Source of the DNA: an uncultured Mycoplasmatota bacterium
GTDB lineage: Bacteria > Bacillota_I > Bacilli_A > RF39 > UBA660
DNA: 64,000 nucleotides
Direction: 5' to 3'
Assembly (NCBI GenBank): GCA_900552495.1
Contig: URZY01000009.1
Span: 1-64,000, forward strand
Below the pieces are notes generated by a model. That model made no database searches. It was not told where the DNA came from and saw nothing but the letters and a program-made list of their open reading frames with translations. Position 1 is the first letter of the stretch. The number at the start of each line of letters is the position of its first letter. The position numbers were made by a program, and so were the translations under genes. Positions 36,492 through 44,393 of the stretch are shown here, in pieces.

Positions 36492-37860
36492 TTTCACTAC
36501 CTCCCCTTTTTTCTAGTTGAGGTAGTTTAGTTGAAACTAACAAGTTATGCTCTTTTACTAAGTCATAAAAAGACCATATTACTAGACAAAGAATAAAGAT
36601 TGCTGCCCCATAATAATAGATATCCGCAGCTGCTTCAGACACGAGAACAGAAAATCCAATTATGATACCTATTATTTGTTTAATAATATATTTAAATTTT
36701 ATTTTTGATTGCTTAGTCTGACCTTCCTTATTTACGAATAAGTAGCCTTCATCATCAGCATGAGTTTGTCTATTATATACTTGTTTCATTTGAACTATTG
36801 AGATTATTAGACTAATAATAGCACATATTATAGAAAAAATTGTTACAGTTGTTGGTACTATTACAATACTTAAATCAAGTATGAAAAAGATGGGAATAGT
36901 AAGTAATAAAGAAAATAAAATATATTTTTTAAAATCTACAGGCAAATCTACAACTATTTTTCCGGTGTGACCATTTACTATAGCGTAGTTGACATATTGT
37001 TCTTTTTTATCTCTTATAGCTAAAAAATATAGTGGGAATAAACCGGTTTTCTTGTCTGCTACTTGGAAGTTAACTTTTGGATTATGACAATTGTAACGTA
37101 TAAATTCTTTTTGTTTTAATAATCTTTCTTTAGCATCAACATTAGCTATTGTAATAGCGTTGTCTTCATAGATATTATTTTCTACGTCAGAGGTATCAGC
37201 ATAATAACCTGCTAAGTAGTTAACGTTGAAAGGTTCTACTTCTTTATAATTATGGGGAATAGCATGGGTAAAATTATCATAAAGATTCGAAACCATATCA
37301 TAAGATATTCCATCATAATTGGCATCAATTTTAGCTTTTATATCATATTCATTATAATAAACAAAGTCCCCACTGCGATGAGAATATTTTTCACCTCGAT
37401 TAATGCTGTAGTCATGAAATGACAAATTATATATACAATATGGAATATAAATTCCTCTAAATTTACTTACTACAACGTCAGATTTCATATAATTAGGTGT
37501 AAAAAGTGATTTTGCTATTTTCTTTTTGTACGCCTCTATACACTCTGCTTGGGTCTTTTTAAAAGGAATTATAAATTGTGGATTGGTCTTTTTAATTAGT
37601 TTAGATTCGATCATAGCCTGTGATCCACAATAACTGCAAAAAGTAATGGCTGTTTCGTCAAATGTCAAAAGGGTTGCACCGCATTGAGAACAACTGTAAC
37701 TTTTTCCTTCGTATGTTTCAGTACCTGGTACTTCTTTTGATTTCTTTACTTCAACCTCTAATTCTTTAGGATTAAAAGTTGAGCCACAATATTCACAATG
37801 AACTTGTTGCATACTTGCGTCAAACTCTAATTGAGCCGTACAATTTGGACACCTTATCAT
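36484..37860 (-). CDS. Double zinc-ribbon membrane protein
   Basis: A 458-residue protein. Two TFIIB-type zinc ribbons lie at residues 4-28 (CPNC ... CEYC) and 57-81 (CSQC ... CSYC), then a ~200-residue soluble region, and four membrane helices near 308-325, 330-355, 398-415 and 420-440. Proteins of this layout are common next to TPM/YgcG genes in Firmicutes. It is translationally coupled to the TPM gene by an 8-nt overlap. Role unknown. Confidence 0.75.
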   Translation of the reverse strand: MIRCPNCTAQLEFDASMQQVHCEYCGSTFNPKELEVEVKKSKEVPGTETYEGKSYSCSQCGATLLTFDETAITFCSYCGSQAMIESKLIKKTNPQFIIPFKKTQAECIEAYKKKIAKSLFTPNYMKSDVVVSKFRGIYIPYCIYNLSFHDYSINRGEKYSHRSGDFVYYNEYDIKAKIDANYDGISYDMVSNLYDNFTHAIPHNYKEVEPFNVNYLAGYYADTSDVENNIYEDNAITIANVDAKERLLKQKEFIRYNCHNPKVNFQVADKKTGLFPLYFLAIRDKKEQYVNYAIVNGHTGKIVVDLPVDFKKYILFSLLLTIPIFFILDLSIVIVPTTVTIFSIICAIISLIISIVQMKQVYNRQTHADDEGYLFVNKEGQTKQSKIKFKYIIKQIIGIIIGFSVLVSEAAADIYYYGAAIFILCLVIWSFYDLVKEHNLLVSTKLPQLEKRGGSENE

Positions 37861-37926
37861 ATTATCACCAATTATATTTTAGCAAACCACTAGTATAAAG
37901 TCTATAATTATTCTATTATTTAAAGA

Positions 37927-38673
37927 CTAATTTTGCGATGAATTTGCTAATTCAATATTCCTTTTTTTTATTATAAAGAAATAAATAAGACCCGATATTA
38001 AAAGTCCTACTACTTCTAACGTTAACATAGGTGGAAAATACTTTAACCAGGGATATAAAACCATTACATTTTCAGGTATTTCAGTTGAGAAAATATAATT
38101 AGTTTTAAAAATTAAATTAAATGGATACATTATAAGCATCAAAATATTAGTTAAAAGAAATGTTTTTAGATAGTCTTTCTTCTCCACTTTATAGCCCAAG
38201 GCATAATAAGAAAAGAAACTAACAATAATAAAGAAATGGTGAGATATTACATATTGCCACCACTCAAAATTATCAATTGTCGATATAAAATCAGGCCATA
38301 GAATAGCCGGAATTGGACCAATAAAGCAAAGAAAAATAGTAAACTTTAAAATCCAATCCTTTTCAAATAAAATACCATACATAAACATATAATTGGCAAT
38401 AAAGCACAGATGAAATGGTAAATTTCTTTTGTAATCAAAACAACCATAATATAAAAATCCCACTGTGTAAATAAGCATATTTAATAATAAAATAATAGCA
38501 CAAATTTTTAGAATTTTTCTAGATTTAGATATAGGGATTTTAGCAATTTTACTTCGATTTATATAGACAATAATTAAACCAATTATAGGTATTAAAATAA
38601 ATAAATTATGAATTAAACCAAATTGTTTAAAAATGAATTTTGGGGTTTCATTAACAAAGAATTCTCTTAACAT
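37927..38673 (-). CDS. YwaF/TIGR02206-like integral membrane protein
   Basis: A 248-residue protein with about seven membrane helices. The conserved LPFHLCFIANYMFMYGILF helix and a following HHFFIIVSFF segment are characteristic of the YwaF/TMEM164-like family. Function is unknown for bacterial members. It is the last cargo gene before the recombinase; the ribosome site is weak (GGAAGT). Confidence 0.8.
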   Translation of the reverse strand: MLREFFVNETPKFIFKQFGLIHNLFILIPIIGLIIVYINRSKIAKIPISKSRKILKICAIILLLNMLIYTVGFLYYGCFDYKRNLPFHLCFIANYMFMYGILFEKDWILKFTIFLCFIGPIPAILWPDFISTIDNFEWWQYVISHHFFIIVSFFSYYALGYKVEKKDYLKTFLLTNILMLIMYPFNLIFKTNYIFSTEIPENVMVLYPWLKYFPPMLTLEVVGLLISGLIYFFIIKKRNIELANSSQN

Positions 38674-38748
38674 ATACTACTTCCTTTTTTAGATATTCTT
38701 TAAATATTATTTTATCATGAAAGAAATAATTTCAGCAATTATTAATTA

Positions 38749-40386
38749 TTACTTACTAGAATAAATATTTACTTGATAGGTGGTTTTAGAGATAGAATAA
38801 TTTTTAATACTTTTTAAAGGAATAAGATTAGCTGTTATATTTAAATAGATGTCTAGGTGCAGATGCTGACGATTGCCGTTTACTTTGGAAACAACAATTT
38901 TACTGAGTAAGAGTTCTATTAATTTAGTAGTGACCTGCTCAGATGTAAAATATAAATTTATATGTTTTTCTAAATTAGATATATTGATTGTTGAAGAGGC
39001 ATGCTTGAGATTGATAATTTTCTCCTCTAATTGTTGAAGTTTATAATTAAAGATTGTTAATTCCTTCTGAAACTCTTGTGTAGATAAAATATTGTTTAAG
39101 GCTAGGTCTAAAAGTTTGGTCTTTTTTGAGAGTAATTTTTGTTTTTCGGATTGATAGTTTTTTAATTCTTTTTCTTTGGAATAACTATCTTTATATAAAG
39201 ATACTAAGTTTTTAGTTATTTCTTGTTTATTTAGTAATAATTTATTAAAAATCAAACCTAATATATTGTAAAGATCGCTTTCTTTTAAATGAGGCGAAGC
39301 GCAAGCCTTGAGACCTTTGGTGAGATAGGTAGCGCAAACCCAAGTTGTTTCTTTTTGATGACGTCGACGAAAGAGAGTTTTATGATCTTTACAGTATATT
39401 TTAGCGCTTAGAGGGTATCTATTTTGATAAAGTTGTTTAGAACTTTTTAAGGCTGTAAATTTGATATTTCTTGTTTTTAGTCTCTCGTTAACTCGATCCC
39501 AAAGTTTTTTAGAAACAATTGGTGGAATTTTTGTCGGGGCTTCATAAGTAATCCAAACTTCTTCGGGAAGATACTTGACCTTTTTAGTCATATAATTAGT
39601 TATTTCTGTTTTTTTTCCACAATAATAACCTTTGTATTTGGGATTCTTTAACATACGACGAATTGTAGTTGTTGTCCAAGCTTTGTTTTGAGCCGTCTTT
39701 TTGCCTTCCTCATTTAATATTTTAGCTATTTTACTTATTGAAAGAGATTCTATTCCATACATAGTGAAAATTCTTTTGACAAGATTAGCTTCGTCAGTAA
39801 TTAAAATTAAATTTCCGGTTTGTTTATCTTTCTTATAACCATAAAGCATGTTATTGCCAAGAATGGTTCCTCTATTAATAGCCGACTGCATGCCAAACTT
39901 TACACGTTCCGAAAGTCGTCTTATTTCGTCTTGTGCCATGGAGGCCATAATAGTTAAACGAAGTTCTGAATCTGGTAGAGCCGTATTAATATTGTCGTTA
40001 ACAAATAGAACGGCTACTCCATATTCTAAAAGTTTTCTGGTGTATTTAATGCTATCAAGAGTATTTCGAGAAAAACGCGATATTTCTTTAGTTATTATAA
40101 GATCAAATTTATCTTTCTTAGCATCATCAATCATTTTCATAAAATTATCTCTTTTAATATCACTAGTTCCTGTTATGCCACTGTCAATATAACCAGGTAT
40201 ATAAGTCCATTCTTTATTTTCTTTAATCATTTTATCAAAATGCTCGACTTGGTTTTTTAGGGATGATTGTTGAAGTTTATTAGTAGTTGATACTCTAGAA
40301 TAATCTGTTACACGTAGAGGAATTTTAGTTAGAGGAATACCTGCATTTAGTTTTTGTCTTATAGTATATAAATCTATTTCTGTCAC
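38749..40386 (-). CDS. Large serine recombinase (integrase of the element)
   Basis: A 545-residue site-specific recombinase that should integrate and excise the element. The catalytic domain spans residues 25-170 with nucleophile Ser33 in YSRVST, then EISRFSRNTLD and the Arg of MAQDEIRRLSERVKFG. A recombinase domain (about 180-290, YKGYYCGKKT) follows, then a zinc-binding ribbon (about 335-370, IYCKDH ... WVCATY ... KACASPH) and a coiled coil (about 400-460) used for att-site synapsis. The GTG start is 9 nt after a small upstream frame. It looks intact, so excision may still be possible. Confidence 0.95.
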   Translation of the reverse strand: MTEIDLYTIRQKLNAGIPLTKIPLRVTDYSRVSTTNKLQQSSLKNQVEHFDKMIKENKEWTYIPGYIDSGITGTSDIKRDNFMKMIDDAKKDKFDLIITKEISRFSRNTLDSIKYTRKLLEYGVAVLFVNDNINTALPDSELRLTIMASMAQDEIRRLSERVKFGMQSAINRGTILGNNMLYGYKKDKQTGNLILITDEANLVKRIFTMYGIESLSISKIAKILNEEGKKTAQNKAWTTTTIRRMLKNPKYKGYYCGKKTEITNYMTKKVKYLPEEVWITYEAPTKIPPIVSKKLWDRVNERLKTRNIKFTALKSSKQLYQNRYPLSAKIYCKDHKTLFRRRHQKETTWVCATYLTKGLKACASPHLKESDLYNILGLIFNKLLLNKQEITKNLVSLYKDSYSKEKELKNYQSEKQKLLSKKTKLLDLALNNILSTQEFQKELTIFNYKLQQLEEKIINLKHASSTINISNLEKHINLYFTSEQVTTKLIELLLSKIVVSKVNGNRQHLHLDIYLNITANLIPLKSIKNYSISKTTYQVNIYSSK

Positions 40387-40395
40387 CTCTATCTA

Positions 40396-40548
40396 CTAGT
40401 CAAGTAATTTTTCCTCTACTTGCTTAAATGTTTGATACGTAATAAGATTTTCGAGATATAATTTATTATTAATAATTAGTGCTAGTTCAGTATAAATTGT
40501 TTCTAAATTAGAAAAAATTTTTGTATTAATAAAAATCAGTCCCTTCAT
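40396..40548 (-). CDS. Possible small protein upstream of the recombinase (50 aa)
   Basis: The frame MKGLIFINTKIF continues to KQVEEKLLD and ends 9 nt before the recombinase start. It has no clear ribosome site. Its position suggests coupling to the recombinase, possibly as a directionality factor, but nothing in the sequence proves that it is translated. Confidence 0.35.
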   Translation of the reverse strand: MKGLIFINTKIFSNLETIYTELALIINNKLYLENLITYQTFKQVEEKLLD

Positions 40549-40590
40549 AATATAATAATATGCACAGTATGTTATTTTTAGAAAACTAAG

Positions 40591-40623
40591 TAAAGTGAGA
40601 AAACTATGTGTCTTCTCACTTTA
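40591..40623 (-). terminator. Hairpin after the sigma-like gene
   Basis: A 10-bp perfect stem (TAAAGTGAGA / TCTCACTTTA) with a 13-nt loop lies 32 nt beyond the stop of the sigma-like gene. Only a short T-rich stretch follows, so it may be an inefficient terminator or a regulatory hairpin before the recombinase. Confidence 0.5.
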
Positions 40624-40654
40624 TAATTAATTTATGTAAAAGCAAGCCTATTGC

Positions 40655-41131
40655 CTATTTTGTTAAAACCTTTTTTAAGTTTATTTTAGCTAACTGTAAT
40701 GATTTATGAATTGCTTGTTGACTAACATGCTCTTCTTTAGCAATTTCTCTTTCACTTTTATCCCCAAAATAGTATTTCTTTATTCGTTGACGTTGTAGTT
40801 TAGGTAAGCTATTTACGGCTTTTCTTACTTCTTTTTTTGTTATATTCCGAATAAATTCTTCTTCTAAGGATAGTGCTTTACTTTTTGCTCTAGAGTTAAT
40901 TTTATTTTCATATATTTCTGAATGTTCAATGTGGCGTTCATATTCATGCATTTGTGAAATATCTTCTAATTCAAATTTATCCATTGTATCATATATTTCT
41001 TTAGAAATAGTTATGGTATGATGATTCTTTTTATTATCAACAAAAGTGATGGTATAGGTATTAGTTCCATCATTATGGCTTATTGTATAAGGATTGTCTT
41101 TTTGTTTTCTTCGCTTTGGCATATGTAACAT
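40655..41131 (-). CDS. Sigma-70 region 4-like regulator of the element
   Basis: A 158-residue protein. The N-terminal beta-rich part (NPYTISHNDGTNTYTITFVD) and FELEDISQMHEYERHIEHSE match regulators often found beside integrases in Firmicute elements. The C-terminus is a sigma region 4-type HTH (LPKLQRQRIKKYYFGDKSEREIAKEE ... IHKSL). It probably controls expression of the recombinase. The ribosome site is GGAGGG. Confidence 0.85.
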   Translation of the reverse strand: MLHMPKRRKQKDNPYTISHNDGTNTYTITFVDNKKNHHTITISKEIYDTMDKFELEDISQMHEYERHIEHSEIYENKINSRAKSKALSLEEEFIRNITKKEVRKAVNSLPKLQRQRIKKYYFGDKSEREIAKEEHVSQQAIHKSLQLAKINLKKVLTK

Positions 41132-41204
41132 GATAACCCTCCAATCTTTTATAATTTAAAGTTCTATAGTGTGGAGGGGAACGAGGCCTATTTATAATAT
41201 ATAA

Positions 41205-41231
41205 AAACCAGTTAGATATAGTAACTGGTTT
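41205..41231 (-). terminator. Terminator of the holin-like gene
   Basis: A 10-bp perfect stem (AAACCAGTTA / TAACTGGTTT) with a 7-nt loop continues into TTTTTATAT on the minus strand. It lies between the holin-like and sigma-like genes. Confidence 0.85.
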
Positions 41232-41265
41232 ATTAGTGGAATGAGATAGTTGAATTGTTAATGAA

Positions 41266-41538
41266 TTATTCTTTATCTTTTTTATTTTGATCTTTCTTAT
41301 TATTTTTTAAATGAATTATGATGCTGTCGGCGGCTGATGCTGAGATGAGACAAAGAACTACTGCTTGAAGAAAGTTTGTTTCTATCTTGAACCAGTAACA
41401 TATACAGGCACTAATTAGGCCAATGATAACATTTTTGATAGGGATATATTTACTTGGAACATTATTAACAAAGATTTGAATTATGGCCCCTAAGATATAA
41501 GTAACAACACTGACAACAATCATATATGTTATTTCCAT
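41266..41538 (-). CDS. Holin-like small membrane protein (intact copy)
   Basis: A 90-residue protein. Helices lie at residues 3-24 and 37-55, a third hydrophobic stretch at about 58-78 (LQAVVLCLISASAADSII), and a highly charged Lys/Asp tail. Length and layout fit phage holin families, though no specific family is certain. The ATG at 41538 lies 8 nt after AAAGGGG. Three degenerate copies of its 5' end lie in the toxin region (19154-19249, 23021-23097, 25407-25613). It might release RHS toxin or be a remnant of a phage module. Confidence 0.65.
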   Translation of the reverse strand: MEITYMIVVSVVTYILGAIIQIFVNNVPSKYIPIKNVIIGLISACICYWFKIETNFLQAVVLCLISASAADSIIIHLKNNKKDQNKKDKE

Positions 41539-41758
41539 AAGCATCACCCCTTTCTTAGAGTGTTATTTTAGTATTTTAACAGTTTAAGAATAGGTCTTGC
41601 TTTAATATCATATGATAGTTATTTAAATGTGTTCTTAATTATAATTGAGTTAAGCGAAAAGTCTTCTAATTTATACGCCTATGCTCTATTTTTACTATCA
41701 TAGAAATATATATTCTTTTATTATTATTGCTTTTATTTTGTTAGTTGATAGTGATTAT

Positions 41759-41780
41759 TTAGACACTATGTGAACCTAAT
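41759..41780. other. attR junction of the serine-recombinase element
   Basis: The element arm TTAGACACTATG (41759-41770) meets the shared TGAAC (41771-41775), after which host coding sequence resumes (CCT AAT GCC, Pro-Asn-Ala). The gap 41548-41758 is AT-rich element DNA without a visible gene. Confidence 0.85.
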
Positions 41781-42176
41781 GCCCTAGACTTAGAGAATAA
41801 CGGCTATGGTTATGTAGTGGCTTCAATTGGGGAATTAGGCGGTGTTGTTCCTTACACTTCATATTCAGCTAGAGATAGTTACATCAAAGAAAATAAGGAC
41901 GTAATACGTGATTTTACAAAAGCTATTCAAAAAGGAATTGATTTTGTTCATACACATACAGATAAAGAAGTGGCAGAAGTAATTCTTCCACAGTTTCCAG
42001 ATACATCTTTAAATGATTTAGAAAAAGTAGTAGCACGTTATAGAAGTATTGAAGCTTGGCCTAAGACAACTAAATTTAGTAAAAAGTCATTTGATCATTT
42101 ACAAGATATTATGTTGGATTATGGTGCAATAGATGAAAAAGTTAAATATAGTGATTTAATCTATAATGAAGAATAA
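41775..42176 (+). pseudogene. 3' part of the NMT1/THI5-like ABC substrate-binding protein gene
   Basis: Encodes the last 133 residues of the binding protein (PNALDLENNGYGYVVASIGE ... YSDLIYNEE), in frame with the 5' part at 18490-19078; together they make 329 residues, the normal family length. It has no promoter or start of its own; the internal GTG/ATG candidates lack ribosome sites. It overlaps the ATPase gene by 11 nt, so the importer may be poorly expressed while the element is present. Confidence 0.92.
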
Positions 42177-42915
42177 ATTATTAACTATTTCTAATTTAGG
42201 AAAAACTTACTTTGGTAAGGATAGTGATGTTGTTGCTTTAAACGATATTAGCTTTGATGTTTATGAGAATGAATTTATTACAATTGTCGGTCCTAGTGGG
42301 TGTGGTAAATCAACTATTTTATCTATCTTAGCTGGATTAACTAATAAGTCGAGTGGAAATGTTTATTTTCATAAAGATTTAACAATTGGTTATATGTTAC
42401 AGGATGATAGTTTATTTAGTTGGAGAAGTATTTTAGATAATTGTTTAATTGGTCTAGAGGTAGCTAATAAACTAACGACCGAAAATATTGAATATGTTAA
42501 TGAGTTATTAAAAACTTATGGGTTATATGAATTTAAAGATATGTATCCTAGCTCACTATCTGGCGGAATGAGACAAAGAGTAGCTTTAATTAGAACTTTA
42601 GCAACAAAACCTGATATATTACTTTTAGATGAACCATTGAGTGCGCTGGATGCTCAATCGAGATTAGCAATTGGGGAAGATATATATAATATAATTAAAC
42701 AAGAAGGTAAAACAGCAATTATGGTTAGTCATGACATTTCAGAAGCAATTTCTATGTCGGATACGGTTATAGTATTGTCAAAACGTCCAAGTATTGTAAA
42801 GAAAATATATAATATTGAATTAATAAATAAATCTACTCCAATTAAAAATCGTAGTGCAAAAAACTTTGCTTCTTATTATGAAATGATTTGGAGGGATTTA
42901 GATGTCCATATCTGA
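42166..42915 (+). CDS. ABC transporter ATP-binding protein (SsuB/TauB/ThiZ type)
   Basis: A 249-residue ATPase of a NitT/TauT-type importer. Walker A is GPSGCGKST at residues 42-50, then the Q-loop (MLQDDSL), the signature LSGGMRQRVALIRT, Walker B LLLDEPLSALD and the switch His in MVSHDISEA. It overlaps the split binding-protein gene and the permease gene, so the three were one operon. The substrate is unknown. Confidence 0.95.
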   Translation: MKNKLLTISNLGKTYFGKDSDVVALNDISFDVYENEFITIVGPSGCGKSTILSILAGLTNKSSGNVYFHKDLTIGYMLQDDSLFSWRSILDNCLIGLEVANKLTTENIEYVNELLKTYGLYEFKDMYPSSLSGGMRQRVALIRTLATKPDILLLDEPLSALDAQSRLAIGEDIYNIIKQEGKTAIMVSHDISEAISMSDTVIVLSKRPSIVKKIYNIELINKSTPIKNRSAKNFASYYEMIWRDLDVHI

Positions 42916-43690
42916 GGAGAAAAGAAAATATTTAAATAAACTCCAACGAGAAAAGATAATTGTTATTAGTAGTAGGATTTTATTATTGGTTTTCTTTCTA
43001 GTAATATGGGAATTATTGGCTAGATTTAAATTAATAAATACTTTTACATTCTCTTCCCCAATAAGAATTTGTAAAACACTTATTAATTTAATGAATGATG
43101 GTAGTTTATTTAGTCATCTTTGGGTTAGTTTATATGAAGTATTAATTAGTTTTATATTAGCTAGTGTTATTGGACTAATTGTTGCTATAATACTTTGGAA
43201 TAGTAAAATTTTATCAAAGATTATGGATCCTTATTTGACAGTTCTCAATTCATTACCTAAAGTAGCGCTTGGTCCTTTAATAATTATTTGGGTAGGTGCT
43301 AGTATTAATTCAATTATTTTTATGTCCTTGTTAATTAGTACCTTTATTACAATTATTAATATATATAATGGATTTAATAGTACAGATGAGACTTATCTTA
43401 CGCTAATGAAAAGTTTTAAAGCAACGAAGTATCAAATCTTTACAAAGGTAGTTTTTCCTAGCAATTTAGTAAATATTGTTAGTGCATTAAAGATAAATAT
43501 TTCAATGAATTTAATTGGGGTTATTATGGGAGAATTGCTTGTTTCTAAGGAAGGAATTGGCTATTTAATTATGTATGGCTCACAAGTATTTAACATTGAT
43601 TTAGTTATTACAGGGGTATTTATCCTAGGAATTATTTCTTATTTGATGTACTTTGTAATAGAAAAGTTAGAAAAGATGGTTGCAAAATAA
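42902..43690 (+). CDS. ABC transporter permease (SsuC/TauC/ThiX type)
   Basis: A 262-residue BPD-type permease with about six membrane helices (near 20-40, 75-100, 110-130, 135-155, 195-220 and 230-252). The EAA-like loop is FKATKYQIFTKVVFPSNLVNIVSALK and is complete. The ATG overlaps the ATPase gene by 14 nt and follows GGAGGG. Last gene of the interrupted importer operon. Confidence 0.93.
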   Translation: MSISEEKRKYLNKLQREKIIVISSRILLLVFFLVIWELLARFKLINTFTFSSPIRICKTLINLMNDGSLFSHLWVSLYEVLISFILASVIGLIVAIILWNSKILSKIMDPYLTVLNSLPKVALGPLIIIWVGASINSIIFMSLLISTFITIINIYNGFNSTDETYLTLMKSFKATKYQIFTKVVFPSNLVNIVSALKINISMNLIGVIMGELLVSKEGIGYLIMYGSQVFNIDLVITGVFILGIISYLMYFVIEKLEKMVAK

Positions 43691-43711
43691 TTTTGATCAT
43701 TAAAGATGTTA

Positions 43712-43742
43712 AAAAAACTAAATCATATGATTTAGTTTTTTA
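43712..43742. terminator. Bidirectional terminator
   Basis: The perfect palindrome AAAAACTAAATCA / TGATTTAGTTTTT separates the plus-strand importer from the convergent minus-strand gene. Almost the same sequence ends uraA (47451-47479). Confidence 0.9.
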
Positions 43743-44285
43743 TTTAGTACTTTCGCTAGAATTAATTCTTCTTTTTTTAGTAGCTGATGTACAAGGAATA
43801 AGAACACTATCCATTGGCACGGCTAAACGACATTCTCCTAACACCTCGGCTCTTTCTAAGTCCGTTGTAGCAGCAGTTAAAATTCTTAAAGCATTAGGAT
43901 TATCCATGATTGAAGTAATTGTATTATGTTCCTCTGTGTTCATATCCATTCCAAAATCAAATCGAATGCTCAATTCTTCTAGTGGTTGATATTCTGGTGC
44001 AAAGGTTGCCATATAGATTGGTTCTCCTTTTCTTGGTGCATTAATAGAAATATCTGTTAATGCTACTGAGTTATTTGGAGAATCAAGTTCAAATTTTAAA
44101 AACACGCTTCCTGATTGTGGATAGCCATATTGAATTTGAAATCTTGGCTTAGTGTATTCTCGATCTACTATTTGATCAATTTCAAAGTATTGATTAGAAT
44201 CCAAAGCTATTTCCTTACCATAGTAAGCAATGGCTGCTTTAAAAAAACTATCAATCTTTTCCTCTGTTTTCTTTCTATTTTCCAT
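43740..44285 (-). CDS. Cytoplasmic protein of unknown function
   Basis: A 181-residue soluble protein that I do not recognise. It has a helical N-terminus (KIDSFFKAAIAYYGKEIA) and a beta-rich centre (RFQIQYGYPQSGSVFLKFEL), with no membrane segment or metal motif. It is a single gene between terminators with its own ribosome site (GGGGAGAGGAAAT). Confidence 0.6.
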   Translation of the reverse strand: MENRKKTEEKIDSFFKAAIAYYGKEIALDSNQYFEIDQIVDREYTKPRFQIQYGYPQSGSVFLKFELDSPNNSVALTDISINAPRKGEPIYMATFAPEYQPLEELSIRFDFGMDMNTEEHNTITSIMDNPNALRILTAATTDLERAEVLGECRLAVPMDSVLIPCTSATKKRRINSSESTK

Positions 44286-44370
44286 TTTTATTTCCTCTCC
44301 CCTTTTTTTGGTTCATATTATAACATAAAATGATGTATATGTAAAGAATTATGTTTTTTAATAAAAAAAA

Positions 44371-44393
44371 TAAGATTTAATTATTAAATCTTA
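44371..44393 (-). terminator. Terminator of the glycosyltransferase pair
   Basis: A 10-bp stem (TAAGATTTAA / TTAAATCTTA) with a 3-nt loop overlaps the gene end and is followed by eight T residues on the minus strand. Confidence 0.85.

Larger units (their letters stand above)
19074..41775. mobile_element. 22.7-kb integrative element (large serine recombinase) carrying an RHS toxin locus
   Basis: It interrupts one ABC binding-protein gene, whose halves flank it in the same frame and orientation. CACTAT-N-TGAAC occurs at both ends (19067-19078 and 41764-41775, one mismatch). Joining the two element ends gives arms TTAGACACTATG and CATAGGGTCTAG around TGAA, complementary at 10 of 12 positions, as expected for attP. 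The recombinase (38749-40386), sigma-like regulator and holin-like gene lie at the right end. Cargo: RHS protein, orphan tips and immunity genes, a tail-collar-like protein, a polysaccharide deacetylase, and TPM, zinc-ribbon and YwaF-like proteins. No conjugation or replication genes are seen, so transfer must use help or natural uptake (inference). Confidence 0.88.

Noticed and set aside
19074..41775. A conjugative element or complete prophage
   Set aside because: No relaxase, type IV secretion, capsid, terminase or replication gene was found; only a collar-like and a holin-like gene recall phages.
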